A stretch of DNA of 56,390 nt from the NCBI GenBank assembly GCA_021827205.1, contig JAKAWV010000020.1:1-56390 (forward strand). Reading direction: 5' to 3'. This document shows positions 1 through 9,036 of the stretch, piece after piece. A program made the position numbers and the translations under genes. The stretch is from Pseudomonadota bacterium (GTDB taxonomy: Bacteria; Pseudomonadota; Gammaproteobacteria; Xanthomonadales; Rhodanobacteraceae). The notes under the pieces are model-generated. The model made no database searches. It worked only from the letters and a program-made list of their open reading frames with translations, and was not told the origin of the DNA. The number at the start of each line of letters is the position of its first letter. The stretch's first letter is position 1.

Positions 1-1543
1 TCTGGTTCGATTCGATGAACTCGTACTTCCGCCGAACGACGTTGATTCCAGGACGCTTTGCCACTCGTCACCTCCAGCGATTTCACTACCTTCGCCAAAA
101 GTGTCCACGAAATCCTGGGAACTCCATCTATAGCCTGAACGTAATTCCCTGCGCCCAGGTATGCATGGCCCAACCCCTCCCAGTCGCCATGAGGATTGAT
201 CTGCAGACCTTGGCGAAATGCGTTAATGGCTTGCGCGTATTGAGAAGATCTGTTGTAGGCTGAGCCTAAGATAAACCAGCTAGAGCTATCGAGCGGGTTA
301 AGTTGCAGCAATTGCTTTTCCGTTTTGATGGTCTGCGCGTATTGACCTGCAAAAGAATACGTAAGGCCTAACAGAAACCAGGTTTTCTCATCTCGCGGGT
401 CGATCTGCAGAGACCAGCGGTATGCACTGATAGCCTGTGCGTATTCGCTGGCGCGATCGTAAGATAAACCCATTTCGTTCCAGGCCATGGCATTCCGCGG
501 ATTGATCTGCAGCGCCTTCCGTTCGGCCTTGATTGCCTGCGAGTACTGGCCAGCGCCGTCATAGGCATTGCCCAGGTTGTTCCAGGCATCTGCATCCTGC
601 GAGTTGATCTGCAGCGCCTGACGTTCGGCTTCGATGGCCTTTGCGTACTGGCCCACGCCGACATAGTCATCGCCAAGGTTGTTCCAAGCATCGGCATCCT
701 GCGGATTGATCTGCAGCGCCTGACGGTAAGCCTCGATGGCCTGTGCGTGCTGGCCAAGGTTGTCATCAGCCTCACCTAGTCCAAACCAGGCGGTCGCGCT
801 GTGTGGCTGCGCCTTGATCCACCGCTCGGCAAGCGCCCGCAGCCCCTGCCAGTCCTTGCTGCTCTGGATCGCCATCGCGCGGTCGATCCAGTACACCTCG
901 CTGGTGCCGGCCGCCACCCGCGGCGTCGGGTGCTGCGGCAGGGCCTCGATCCACTCCACCGGCAGGGCGAAGTTGAGCTGCTGGCCCTTGCTGATGAAAA
1001 AGCTGGTGAGGCCAAGCAAGCGGCCATGATCGTCGAACAAGCCGCCGCCGCTCGAACCCGGCGAGATCGCGGCGGTGGTCTGGATGTAGCTGCCGCCACC
1101 CACCGGGCGCAGGCTGGAGACGATGCCCTCGGACAGCGTGCGTTGCAGGCCCTCGGGCGTGCCGATGGCGTACACCCGGGCGCCCACCTGCAGCGTCTGG
1201 GTGCTGCCCAGCACCACCACCGGCGGCGCCGGCAGGCCGGGCACGCTGAGCGAGCAGACGTCGCGGTTCCAGTCGGCCTTGTCCAGGCTGGCGGGATACA
1301 CCTTGCCACGGTAGCGCACGCGGTACGTGTTCCCGTCCTTCAGCACGTGGCAGTTGGTGGCCACGCTGCCGTCCGGCAGCTTGACGCCGCTGCCGAGTTC
1401 GGTGGCCTTGCCGGAGGCGTTGTAGGTCAGCACCACGACCACGCTGGGGAGGCCTGCTGGAACACCTGGCTGGCGGTCTCCGCGCTCGCGGACGCCGCCA
1501 GCAGCAGCGACACGATGAACCATGCTGGGCTTACCTTTCGCAT
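1..1543 (-). pseudogene. Trypsin-like (S1C/HtrA-type) serine protease with C-terminal TPR repeats, frameshifted and cut by the window edge
   Basis: The reading frame starts at ATG 1543 with a short signal peptide (hydrophobic run IVSLLLAAS, then SASA). About 30 codons later, in the GGGG run at 1446-1449, one base appears to be missing: the start frame hits a stop while the protease continues one frame over. There the catalytic triad is visible: His in VATNCHVL, Asp in DWNRDVC, Ser in SPGSSGGGLFD, the last being typical of HtrA/DegP proteases. After the protease domain come about seven TPR units of roughly 34 residues (pattern AW-N-LG--Y---GQY-QAI-A-RQALQINP), encoded by near-identical 102-bp direct repeats. 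No PDZ domain follows. The frame is still open at base 1, so the C-terminus is missing. It lies on the same strand downstream of rpoE-rseA, where related bacteria often carry mucD/degP, so a role in envelope quality control is inferred. The frameshift may be real decay, a phase-variable tract or a sequencing error. Confidence 0.75.
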
Positions 1544-1649
1544 GAGCGCTCCCCACATTTTGCCTTCGATGGCCCCCCGCATTCCTCTTTTCGCGTCCGC
1601 GGCAAAGAAATTCAGGCGCTCAGGCGAGTTTCGCGATCATCTCGAACGA

Positions 1650-1665
1650 GCCCGCTTGCGCGGGC
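1650..1665 (-). terminator. Possible hairpin after rseA
   Basis: GCCCGC-TTGC-GCGGGC forms a perfect 6-bp stem with a 4-base loop, 33 bases beyond the rseA stop codon and before the protease gene on the same strand. No T-run follows, so it may be only an attenuator or mRNA-stabilising hairpin. Confidence 0.3.
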
Positions 1666-1697
1666 CCGAATCGTGCTGCCGTGCGTTACCGGCGCGC

Positions 1698-2288
1698 TCA
1701 GCGATCGGCAGCGTCAACCGGCCGGTAACGGTGATGCTCTTCTTGTGGCGAAAGCAGGTAAGGCAGCACGCCATCGTCTTGCGGAAAGGCGCTGCCGTCC
1801 ATGCTGACAGCGGTCAGCGGATCGGCCATGGCCATGGTGTCGCGGTGCGCTCCGACCATGCGATAAAGCGCTGAAGCGTCTACGCGTGACTCGGCCTGCG
1901 CGTTGAGCCAAGCCGGCGCGGGGGCTGCTGCAAGCCGTGCGTCCGTGGCGATCGTGCCGAGTTCGGACTGCGGCGGCATCAGCACGAGCGCTGCCACGGC
2001 CACCGCGGCGGCGATGGCGCCGCGCGCCGACCAGCGCATCCATGGTGTCCCTGACGATGCCGGCAGCGGCTGCGCCGCGATGCGCGCGGCGATACGCGTT
2101 GCAAAACCCGCGCTGGACAGCAGCGGCAGATTGCGCTGCATGCTGGCCTGGGCGAGGTGGTAGCTGTCCCAACGTCGCAAGGCAGCGTTATCGCGATCAA
2201 TGCGCCGCAACAGGAAGCGCGCCTGCTCGCGGCCGAGTTCACCATCCATGAAGGCGGACAACTCCTCGTGGCTAGGATCATGGCTCAT
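1698..2288 (-). CDS. rseA: Anti-sigma-E factor RseA
   Basis: A protein of 196 residues from the ATG at 2288; a longer frame to 2321 is possible, but the conserved N-terminus begins at MSHDPSHEELSAFMDGEL. Residues 1-80 match the RseA N-terminal domain that clamps the sigma factor (ELSAFMDGELG, then a WDSYHLA segment). One membrane helix lies at about residues 89-104 (GAIAAAVAVAALVLM), followed by a periplasmic tail of about 90 residues. It sits directly downstream of rpoE on the same strand, the usual sigma/anti-sigma arrangement. In the family it holds sigma-E at the inner membrane until DegS/RseP proteolysis. Family assignment is firm; control by proteolysis is inferred from homologues. Confidence 0.9.
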   Translation of the reverse strand: MSHDPSHEELSAFMDGELGREQARFLLRRIDRDNAALRRWDSYHLAQASMQRNLPLLSSAGFATRIAARIAAQPLPASSGTPWMRWSARGAIAAAVAVAALVLMPPQSELGTIATDARLAAAPAPAWLNAQAESRVDASALYRMVGAHRDTMAMADPLTAVSMDGSAFPQDDGVLPYLLSPQEEHHRYRPVDAADR

Positions 2289-2407
2289 GGCTGCACCTGA
2301 CATCGTGTTGTGGCTGGACATGGTTCAATCGGGTCTTGAAAACGGCGCTGCATTTGCACATTCCTTTGCAAATCACTGTGGCAAGTTCTGCGAACCGCAG
2401 CAACCGA

Positions 2408-2989
2408 TCAATGATCGTCGAGCAGCGGTCGCAGGTTTTGCTCGATGGCCTCGCGCGCGCGAAAAATGCGGGAACGCACGGTGCCGATCGGGCAGTTCAT
2501 CACCTCGGCGATTTCCTCGTAACTCATGCCCTCGACTTCGCGCAAGGTAATGGCCATGCGCAAATCCTCAGGCAACGCTTGGACCGTGGAAAACACTGTT
2601 TGTTCAATTTCTTGCCGAAGCAACTCATGTTCAGGCGTGGCGCAGTCGCGCAGCGCCTCGGCGCTTTGCACGTGCTGCGCATCCTCGATGGCTATATCGT
2701 CGGTGGGCGGACGCCGCCCCTGCGACACCAGATGATTCTTGGCGGTGTTCACCGCGATCTTGTACAGCCAGGTGTAGAACTGGCTTTCGCCGCGGAATGA
2801 GCCGATGGCGCGATAGGCGCGGATGAAAGCTTCCTGCGCGATATCCTCGCACTCGGTCCAGTCGTTGATGTAGCGGGAAACCAGCGCCACGATCTTGTGC
2901 TGATACTTGCGCACCAGCAGATCGTAGGCACGGGTATCGCCTTGCTGGACGCGCTCCACCAGCATGCGATCCGTTTCGTTTTCGCCCAT
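2408..2989 (-). CDS. rpoE: RNA polymerase sigma-E factor RpoE (ECF sigma)
   Basis: A protein of 193 residues, full length for RpoE. The ATG at 2989 is chosen over upstream in-frame starts because conservation begins at MGENETDRMLVERVQQGD and the sequence GGGAG lies close upstream. Sigma region 2 (about residues 20-90) includes DIAQEAFIRAYRA and FYTWLYKIAVNTAKN. Region 4 (about 130-185) has the HTH with EGMSYEEIAEVMNCPIGTV and RSRIFRAREA. It heads the rpoE-rseA unit on the minus strand. The protein directs transcription of envelope stress genes, as known for this family. It would normally autoregulate, but I could not identify a convincing sigma-E promoter upstream. Confidence 0.95.
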   Translation of the reverse strand: MGENETDRMLVERVQQGDTRAYDLLVRKYQHKIVALVSRYINDWTECEDIAQEAFIRAYRAIGSFRGESQFYTWLYKIAVNTAKNHLVSQGRRPPTDDIAIEDAQHVQSAEALRDCATPEHELLRQEIEQTVFSTVQALPEDLRMAITLREVEGMSYEEIAEVMNCPIGTVRSRIFRAREAIEQNLRPLLDDH

Positions 2990-3222
2990 CCGGGCCCGCT
3001 CCCCGCTGAAGATGTTGCGCGCTGATCTGGCCCGCGCTGTCGTTGCACCGTGCGACTGGATGTCGCGTACCGTAGGGTACAGGAAACCCGGCGCGCACCG
3101 AACCGGCCGCAAGTCATGCACGCGGCCAGGAAGTCGCCCACGCCCTATCTGCGCGATAGCCAGCAGACCGCTGCCATCGCGTCCATGCCAAAATTGACGG
3201 GTTACCGATCCGGAGATCCCCG

Positions 3223-4740
3223 GTGAACCGACATCCCGGCGGTGAAATGCAGGAAGGCGAGCTGCTGGCGGCAGTGGACCTCGGTTCCAACAGTTTCCAC
3301 ATGGTCGTCGCGCGCTACGAGCACGGCGTGCCACGCCTGATCGACCGCCTGCGCGAGACCACGCGCATGGCCGCCGGACTGGATGTCAACGGCAGCCTCG
3401 ATGCCGAACACCGGCAACGCGCGCTGGATTGCCTGGCGCGCTTCGGCCAGCGTCTGGCCGGGGTGGCACCCCAGCATGTGCGCGCGGTCGGCACCAACAC
3501 CTTGCGCCAATTGCTGCATCCGCAGGAGTTTCTGCGTCCGGCAGAACGCGCGCTGGGGCAGCCCATCGAGATCGTCTCCGGCCGCGAGGAAGCGCGCCTG
3601 ATCTTTCTCGGCGTGGCGCACGGCCTGCCGTCTTCGCGCCAGCGCCGACTGGTGGTGGACATCGGCGGCGGCAGCACCGAGTTCATCATCGGCCATCAAC
3701 TCGAACCACTGCACGCCGAAAGCATCCAGGTGGGCTGCGTGGCGTCGAGCCTGCGCTTTTTCCCCGGCGGCAAGATCACGCGCAAGCGCTGGCAACACGC
3801 GCGCGAGGAAATCGGCGTGCTGCTGCAGCAATTCGCGATGGACTATCGCGAAACCGGCTGGCAGGAATGCTTTGGATCATCCGGCACGATCAGGGTCACC
3901 GAGGCGGTGGTCTCGGGACTGGGACTGAGCGAGCACGGCATCACCCTGCCCGCGCTGGTGGGATTGCGCGAGGTGTTGCTGCAGGCCGGGCACATCGATC
4001 GCCTGCGTCTGCCCGGGTTGTCCGAGGAGCGCATGCCGATCTTCCCCGGCGGCGCGGTGATTCTTGAAACCGCCTTCGAGAACCTCGGCCTGGAACGCAT
4101 GCTGGCGGTGGAAACCGCGATGCGCGACGGCATTCTGTGGGACATGATGGGCCGCGCCGCGGGCAGCGATCCGCGCCGCGCCAGCATTCAGGCACTGGCA
4201 CGCCGCTACGCAGTGGACGAGGCCCAGGCCGTGCGCGTGGATTCCACCGCGCAGGCGTTGCTGCAGGCCATCGACGGGCAATGGGACTTGGGCGAGGACG
4301 CCGCGGAATGGCTGGACTGGGCCGCGCGCGTGCATGAAATCGGCCTGGCCATCGCACACAGCCAGCACCATCGTCACGCGGGTTACATCCTGCACCATGC
4401 TGATTTACCGGGTTTCTCGCGCGACGAGCAGCAACTGCTGGCCTGCATCGTCGAATCGCACCGGCGCAAACCCGACAAGGCCGCGTTCAACGCGCTGCCG
4501 CCGCGGCTGCGCGTGTTTGCCCGGCGCATCACCAGCCTGCTGCGCCTGGCGGTGCTGATGCGCCGCGCGCGGCGCTCCGAAGCCCTGCCGCCGCTGCGTC
4601 TGGACGCGCAGGGTGAACGCCTGCATCTGGTGCTACCCACGGCTTGGCTGGAGGCGCACCCGCTGACGATCACCGACCTGGATCTGGAGCGTGCGCTGTT
4701 GGCCGAACTGGGGCTGAAGCTCGAACTTGAGCGCGTTTGA
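3223..4740 (+). CDS. ppx: Exopolyphosphatase / guanosine pentaphosphate phosphatase (Ppx/GppA)
   Basis: A protein of 505 residues, the usual Ppx length. It starts at GTG 3223 with GGAG seven bases upstream; an internal ATG at 3247 is the alternative. The N-terminal actin-like ATPase fold shows the phosphate-binding motif AAVDLGSNSFHMVVAR, then VVDIGGGSTEFIIG and ECFGSSGTIRV. The C-terminal half (from about residue 310) resembles the HD-type helical domain of Ppx, with ARVHEIG and SQHHRHAGYIL. The enzyme shortens polyphosphate chains and/or converts pppGpp to ppGpp in the cytoplasm. It is divergent from rpoE, separated by about 230 bases. Ppx and GppA cannot be told apart here without phylogeny. 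Confidence 0.92.
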   Translation: MNRHPGGEMQEGELLAAVDLGSNSFHMVVARYEHGVPRLIDRLRETTRMAAGLDVNGSLDAEHRQRALDCLARFGQRLAGVAPQHVRAVGTNTLRQLLHPQEFLRPAERALGQPIEIVSGREEARLIFLGVAHGLPSSRQRRLVVDIGGGSTEFIIGHQLEPLHAESIQVGCVASSLRFFPGGKITRKRWQHAREEIGVLLQQFAMDYRETGWQECFGSSGTIRVTEAVVSGLGLSEHGITLPALVGLREVLLQAGHIDRLRLPGLSEERMPIFPGGAVILETAFENLGLERMLAVETAMRDGILWDMMGRAAGSDPRRASIQALARRYAVDEAQAVRVDSTAQALLQAIDGQWDLGEDAAEWLDWAARVHEIGLAIAHSQHHRHAGYILHHADLPGFSRDEQQLLACIVESHRRKPDKAAFNALPPRLRVFARRITSLLRLAVLMRRARRSEALPPLRLDAQGERLHLVLPTAWLEAHPLTITDLDLERALLAELGLKLELERV

Positions 4741-4797
4741 TCCGGGCACCGCGCAAGCGGCTTATCATCAACACTTATTTCCCGAGCCCTGCCCGCC

Positions 4798-5535
4798 ATG
4801 TCGCGTCGATTGACCCGCCCGCTCGATCTTGCCCTGCTTGCACTGTGCTTGCTCGCCTTGCCCCTGCTGGCGCTTGCGCAGCCTGCACCCCACGCTGCGA
4901 CTCCGCTGGCGAAGGCCGCTCCGGCCGGCGCTCCCGCCAACGCAACCTCGGTCGCCGCGCCGCAGCCGCGTGTGCTGGTCAAAACCAGCGACGGTTCCTT
5001 TGTGCTCGAGTTGTACCCGGACAAGGCGCCGAAAACGGTCGCCAATTTCCTCGCCTACGTGCACGCCGGTTTTTATGCCGGCACTGTGTTTCAGCGCGTG
5101 ATCAAGGGGTTCTTGATTCAGGGCGGCTTGTTCAATCGCCAACTGCAGCCCAAGCCCACGCGTCCGCCGGTTGCGATCGAAGCCGACAACGGGCTTTCCA
5201 ACCTGCGCGGCACCGTGGCCGCGGCACGCGCCGCCGACCCGAACTCGGAAACCTCGCAGTTTTTCATCAATCTGGTGGACAACCCGCGGCTGGATTTCAT
5301 CAGCGATCAAAGTGGCGCCACCTGGGGCTACACCGTGTTCGGCAAAGTCATCGAGGGCATGAACGTGGTCGACGCGATCGGCAACCTGCCCACCGGACCA
5401 CAGGGACCATTCACCGCCGATGTGCCGCGCCCGCTGCCCATCATCGAAAGCATCACCGAACTGCCCGCCGATGCGGTGCCGCCGGCTGCGACGCCGGCAC
5501 CGGCCAAACCGGGCGCGGCGCATCCGGCTGGCTGA
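4798..5535 (+). CDS. Periplasmic peptidyl-prolyl cis-trans isomerase, cyclophilin type
   Basis: A protein of 245 residues with a signal peptide (about residues 1-26, LALLALCLLALPLLALAQPA) and an Ala/Pro-rich linker. The cyclophilin domain covers about residues 58-220. It shows FQRVIKGFLIQGG, the SQFFINLVDN core motif and GYTVFGKVIEGMNVVDAI. The compact loop structure resembles PpiA/PpiB. The tail is rich in Ala and Pro and may be flexible. It should isomerise prolyl bonds during folding of exported proteins. The stop codon is only 5 bases before the lpxH start, a pairing (ppi-lpxH) seen in many proteobacteria, so the two are probably co-transcribed. Confidence 0.9.
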   Translation: MSRRLTRPLDLALLALCLLALPLLALAQPAPHAATPLAKAAPAGAPANATSVAAPQPRVLVKTSDGSFVLELYPDKAPKTVANFLAYVHAGFYAGTVFQRVIKGFLIQGGLFNRQLQPKPTRPPVAIEADNGLSNLRGTVAAARAADPNSETSQFFINLVDNPRLDFISDQSGATWGYTVFGKVIEGMNVVDAIGNLPTGPQGPFTADVPRPLPIIESITELPADAVPPAATPAPAKPGAAHPAG

Positions 5536-5540
5536 GCATC

Positions 5541-6284
5541 TTGGCCTGCCTGTTCGTCTCGGACCTGCATCTGGACCCGGCGCGGCCGCAGATCACGCGC
5601 CTGTTCGAGCATTTCCTCGCCGGCGAGGCGCGCGCCGCAGAAGCCGTGTACATCCTCGGTGATCTGTTCGAGGCATGGATCGGCGACGACGACGACCGCG
5701 AACTGCCCGCGCGTGTCGTGCGCGCATTGCGCGCCCTTGTCAGCACCGGCGTGCCGACTTTTTTCATCGCCGGCAATCGCGATTTTCTGCTCGGCGCCGA
5801 CTATGCCGCGCGCGCTGGCATGCGCCTGCTGCCCGATGCCAGTGTGCATACCATCGCCGGTGTGCCCACGTTGCTGATGCATGGCGACGCACTGTGCACG
5901 GATGATCGTGCCTACCTCGCGTTCCGCGACCAGGTACGCGCACCCGAATGGCAGCGACAGTTCCTCGCGCAAGCGCTGGATGCACGCCGCGCCTTCGCCG
6001 CGCAGGCGCGCGCCGGCAGCCGTGCGCATACCCGCGACACGCCCGAGGTGCTGATGGATGTCAACGTCGAGGCGGTCGCCAGCGCCATGCGCAAGGCTGG
6101 CGTGCGGCGGCTGATCCATGGCCACACGCATCGCCCGGCCGTGCACCGTTTCATGCTCGACGCACAGCCCGCCGAGCGCATCGTGCTGGGCGACTGGTAC
6201 GAGCAAGGCTCGCGCCTGCGCGTGGCGGCGGGCAGCCTGACGCTGGACAGTCTTGATCCCACGCTGCCTGCCGAGCAAGCCTGA
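5541..6284 (+). CDS. lpxH: UDP-2,3-diacylglucosamine pyrophosphatase LpxH
   Basis: A protein of 247 residues with a TTG start at 5541, chosen because homology begins at CLFVSDLHLDP and the upstream gene ends at 5535. The frame is open further upstream, but that part lies inside the cyclophilin gene in another frame. All calcineurin-like metallophosphoesterase motifs are present: SDLHLDP, GDLFEAWIGDDD, GNRDFLLG, LMHGDALC and IHGHTHRP. LpxH removes UMP from UDP-2,3-diacylglucosamine to give lipid X in lipid A synthesis, acting at the inner face of the cytoplasmic membrane. It is probably translated from the ppi mRNA. Confidence 0.92.
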   Translation: MACLFVSDLHLDPARPQITRLFEHFLAGEARAAEAVYILGDLFEAWIGDDDDRELPARVVRALRALVSTGVPTFFIAGNRDFLLGADYAARAGMRLLPDASVHTIAGVPTLLMHGDALCTDDRAYLAFRDQVRAPEWQRQFLAQALDARRAFAAQARAGSRAHTRDTPEVLMDVNVEAVASAMRKAGVRRLIHGHTHRPAVHRFMLDAQPAERIVLGDWYEQGSRLRVAAGSLTLDSLDPTLPAEQA

Positions 6285-6334
6285 AACGCGCCCGTGCAGC
6301 ACACCCGCGCCGCGATTTTTTGCGCGACGCGCTG

Positions 6335-6363
6335 TTGACGCGCGTGTACCTTGCAGGAATAAT
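6335..6363 (+). promoter_or_regulatory. Sigma-70-like promoter for the tRNA-Arg genes
   Basis: TTGACG (6335-6340), a 17-base spacer and AATAAT (6358-6363) lie about 45 bases upstream of the first tRNA-Arg. Spacing and position fit a stable-RNA promoter; seen by eye only. Confidence 0.55.
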
Positions 6364-6406
6364 CCCGCGTTCCCGCCGGTTGTGCCATTGCCTTCCCGCG
6401 GGCTGC

Positions 6407-6483
6407 GCGCCCGTAGCTCAGCTGGATAGAGCACCAGGCTACGAACTTGGTGGTCGGGAGTTCGAATCTCTCCGGGCGCGCCA
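6407..6483 (+). tRNA. tRNA-Arg (ACG anticodon)
   Basis: A 77-nt cloverleaf including encoded CCA. Acceptor GCGCCCG pairs with CGGGCGC, the D-arm is GCTC/GAGC, the anticodon stem CCAGG/CTTGG encloses loop CTACGAA, and the T-arm contains TTCGAAT. Anticodon ACG (wobble inosine expected) reads CGN arginine codons. Confidence 0.95.
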
Positions 6484-6493
6484 CTTGACATGC

Positions 6494-6531
6494 AAACCAA
6501 AGGTCAGCCCCGGCGCTGGCCTTTGGTTTTT
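6494..6531 (+). terminator. Rho-independent terminator after the first tRNA-Arg
   Basis: CCAAAGG-T-CAGC pairs with GCTG-G-CCTTTGG around a CCCCGGC-like loop and is followed by TTTTT. It would separate the two tRNA-Arg genes into different transcripts or attenuate readthrough. Confidence 0.7.
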
Positions 6532-6615
6532 CGGGAGGCTTGAGTCGAGCGCGGAGGCTCTGCTGCGGGAGCACGCGGCGTGGCAGAATCGTCGGCGCGC
6601 GTGGAACAGCACTGC

Positions 6616-6692
<77 letters not shown>

Positions 6693-6783
6693 CCGCCACC
6701 GCGCCGCGAAGGGCCGCAGCATGCCGGCTGCTAGAATCCCGCGTTGGTTCGGCCTCGCGCCGCCGTTATCGCAGGAGTTTTTC

Positions 6784-8316
6784 GTGACGCATCCGATTCT
6801 CGCCGCACTCGGCCTCAACGATACCCACTCCGGCACTTATCTGGGCCAGGGCGCGTGGTCGCCTCCCAGGACTGGCGGCATGATCGAGGTGCGCACGCCG
6901 CACGACGGCAGTGTGCTCGGTCATGTGCAGGCCAGCAGCGCCGAGGACTACGAGCAGGTCGTGCAGCGCGCCAGGGCGGCATTCAAGGAATGGCGCCAGG
7001 TTCCGGCGCCGCGCCGTGGCGAGGCGGTGCGCCTGTGCGGCGAAGCGCTGCGCAAGCACAAGGACGCGCTGGGCTCGCTGGTGGCGCTGGAGATGGGCAA
7101 GATCAAGCCCGAGGGCGATGGCGAGGTGCAGGAGATGATCGACATCGCCGACTTCGCCGTGGGCCAGGCGCGCATGCTGTACGGCTTGTCGATGCACTCC
7201 GAGCGCCCCGGCCATCGCATGTACGAGCAGTGGCACCCGTTGGGCGTGGTAGGCATCATCAGCGCGTTCAACTTTCCGGTGGCGGTGTGGGCGTGGAATG
7301 CATTCATCGCCGCCGTGTGCGGGGACATTTCCATCTGGAAGCCCTCACCCAAGGTGCCGTTCAGCGCCATCGCCGCGCTGAAGATCTGCACCGAGGCGCT
7401 GCGCGCCGGCGGCTTCCCCGACATCTTCTTCCTGTTCAATGATGCTGGCACCGAGCTGGCCACGCGCTTCGTCGACGATCGCCGTGTGGGGTTGATCAGC
7501 TTCACCGGCTCGACCGCCGTGGGCCGCAACGTCGGCCAGCGCGTGGCGCAGCGCATGGGCCGCTCCCTGCTGGAACTGGGCGGCAACAACGCCATCATCG
7601 TGGACGAAAGCGCCGAGTTGAAACTGGCGATCCCGGCGATCGTGTTCGGCGCGGTCGGCACCGCCGGCCAGCGTTGCACCAGCACGCGCCGGCTGATCGT
7701 GCATCGCGCCATCCACGATGCCGTGGTCGAGAAACTCAAGGCCGCCTACGCGCAGGTCGAGCAGCGCGTGGGCGATCCCACCGATGCCGGCACGCTGATG
7801 GGTCCGCTGATCGACGCCGCGGCGGTACAGCGCTTCGAGGAAGCCATTGCGCGCGCCAAGGCTGCGGGTGGCGGCATCGCCTACGGCGGCGGCAAACTGC
7901 AGCGCGCCGGCAACTACGTGCGTCCGACCCTGATCACCGGACTTTCGCCCGATGCCGAGGTGATCCAGCACGAGACCTTCGCGCCCATTCTCTACGTGCT
8001 GCCCTTCGACAGCATGCAGCAGGCACTGGCCATCCAGAACGGCGTGCCGCAAGGATTGTCCTCGGCGATCTTCACGCAGAACCTCAAGCACGCCGAGCAA
8101 TTCCTGTGCTGCGCGGGCTCGGATTGCGGCATCGCCAACGTCAATATCGGCACCTCCGGCGCCGAGATCGGCGGCGCTTTCGGCGGCGAGAAGGAAACCG
8201 GCGGCGGGCGCGAGTCCGGCTCGGATGCGTGGAAGGCCTACATGCGCCGGCAGACCAACACCATCAACTACTCCGACGCGCTGCCGCTGGCCCAGGGCAT
8301 CAAGTTCGAATTCTGA
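6784..8316 (+). CDS. amaB: ALDH7-family aldehyde dehydrogenase (L-piperidine-6-carboxylate / alpha-aminoadipic semialdehyde dehydrogenase type)
   Basis: A protein of 510 residues from GTG 6784, which has the ribosome site GCAGGAG upstream; the in-frame ATG at 6721 would include the spacer after the tRNA and is unlikely. The family signature is that of antiquitin: [40 protein letters not shown] with the general-base Glu, and [12 protein letters not shown] with the catalytic Cys. The enzyme is expected to oxidise alpha-aminoadipic semialdehyde with NAD+ in lysine catabolism; some ALDH7 proteins also act on betaine aldehyde. A short gene follows 8 bases downstream. Substrate is inferred from subfamily only. 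Confidence 0.88.
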   Translation: MTHPILAALGLNDTHSGTYLGQGAWSPPRTGGMIEVRTPHDGSVLGHVQASSAEDYEQVVQRARAAFKEWRQVPAPRRGEAVRLCGEALRKHKDALGSLVALEMGKIKPEGDGEVQEMIDIADFAVGQARMLYGLSMHSERPGHRMYEQWHPLGVVGIISAFNFPVAVWAWNAFIAAVCGDISIWKPSPKVPFSAIAALKICTEALRAGGFPDIFFLFNDAGTELATRFVDDRRVGLISFTGSTAVGRNVGQRVAQRMGRSLLELGGNNAIIVDESAELKLAIPAIVFGAVGTAGQRCTSTRRLIVHRAIHDAVVEKLKAAYAQVEQRVGDPTDAGTLMGPLIDAAAVQRFEEAIARAKAAGGGIAYGGGKLQRAGNYVRPTLITGLSPDAEVIQHETFAPILYVLPFDSMQQALAIQNGVPQGLSSAIFTQNLKHAEQFLCCAGSDCGIANVNIGTSGAEIGGAFGGEKETGGGRESGSDAWKAYMRRQTNTINYSDALPLAQGIKFEF

Positions 8317-8324
8317 GCGACCCC

Positions 8325-8693
8325 GTGAACGCACACGCCGCGATCGAGGCCACCTTGCACGCCGCCGAAGCGGCGCTGCTGGATGCGCAGCAGCGCGGTG
8401 ATGTCGATGCGATCGCGGCGCTGCTGGCCAGCGATTTCGAGGAAATCGGCTCCAGCGGGCGGCGCTATGATCGTGACTCGATGCTGGCTGCGCTCGGCAC
8501 GGCAATACTGGATGCGGCCGAGATCACGGATTTCAGCCTGCGCCTGCTCGCTGCCGACCTCGCGCTGGTGAGCTTTCGCACGCGCGTGCGGCGCGGCGGT
8601 ATCGTGCTGCACAGTCTGCGCAGCTCGCTGTGGCGGCGCGAATACGACGCCTGGCGGATCGCGTTTCATCAGGGCACGCCCTGCGCCGGCTAA
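8325..8693 (+). CDS. Small NTF2-like / DUF4440-type protein
   Basis: A protein of 122 residues with a GTG start at 8325. The pattern LDAQQRGDVDAIAALLASDFEEIGSSG, then FSLRLLAADLALVSFRTR and a C-terminal SSLWRREYDAWRIAFHQGTP, is characteristic of the SnoaL/DUF4440 cone-fold family. Such proteins bind small molecules or act as isomerases, but most have no assigned function. It follows the aldehyde dehydrogenase gene by 8 bases and is probably in the same transcript. No membrane segment or signal peptide is visible. Confidence 0.75.
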   Translation: MNAHAAIEATLHAAEAALLDAQQRGDVDAIAALLASDFEEIGSSGRRYDRDSMLAALGTAILDAAEITDFSLRLLAADLALVSFRTRVRRGGIVLHSLRSSLWRREYDAWRIAFHQGTPCAG

Positions 8694-8742
8694 GATTTGG
8701 CGTCGGACGCTTCGCATCGATTTCGTGCAGGAGTTGCCAGAC

Positions 8743-9036
8743 ATGAACACGATCTACGTACGTACCAGCGGCGCCGCGATCGCCAGCATGATCTTCGGCA
8801 TCCTGGCCTGGGTCGCATTACCGCTGCTGGGCGCCATCCTCGCGGTGGTGTTGGGACATATTGCGCGCGCCGAGATCCACCGCGCGCCGCCGGGCGGCAT
8901 CGGCGGCGACGGCATGGCCGTGGCCGGATTGGTGCTGGGCTACGTGCATCTGGCACTGGTCGCGCTGGTGCTGGTGCTGATCGCCTGGGTGGGCATGTTC
9001 GCCATCGCCGTCTGGTTCGGGCACGTCTTCGTTTGA
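8743..9036 (+). CDS. Small DUF4190-type membrane protein
   Basis: A protein of 97 residues from ATG 8743, preceded by GCAGGAG. Two long hydrophobic segments (about residues 10-40 and 60-95) flank a short loop containing [10 protein letters not shown] and [13 protein letters not shown], the hallmark of DUF4190 proteins. It likely lies in the inner membrane; its function is unknown. The stop codon overlaps the TTG start of pyrD, so the two are translationally coupled. Confidence 0.75.
   Translation: MNTIYVRTSGAAIASMIFGILAWVALPLLGAILAVVLGHIARAEIHRAPPGGIGGDGMAVAGLVLGYVHLALVALVLVLIAWVGMFAIAVWFGHVFV

Noticed and set aside
48-830. 102-bp periodic repeats considered as a noncoding tandem array
   Set aside because: They translate in one minus-strand frame into canonical TPR units.
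801-1874. Long plus-strand open frame opposite the protease gene
   Set aside because: Low-complexity Ala/Arg/His-rich translation without family resemblance; the opposite strand carries a recognisable catalytic triad and TPRs.
7345-8505. Minus-strand frame of 386 codons opposite the ALDH7 gene
   Set aside because: Antisense of a clear dehydrogenase in GC-rich DNA; no domain visible.
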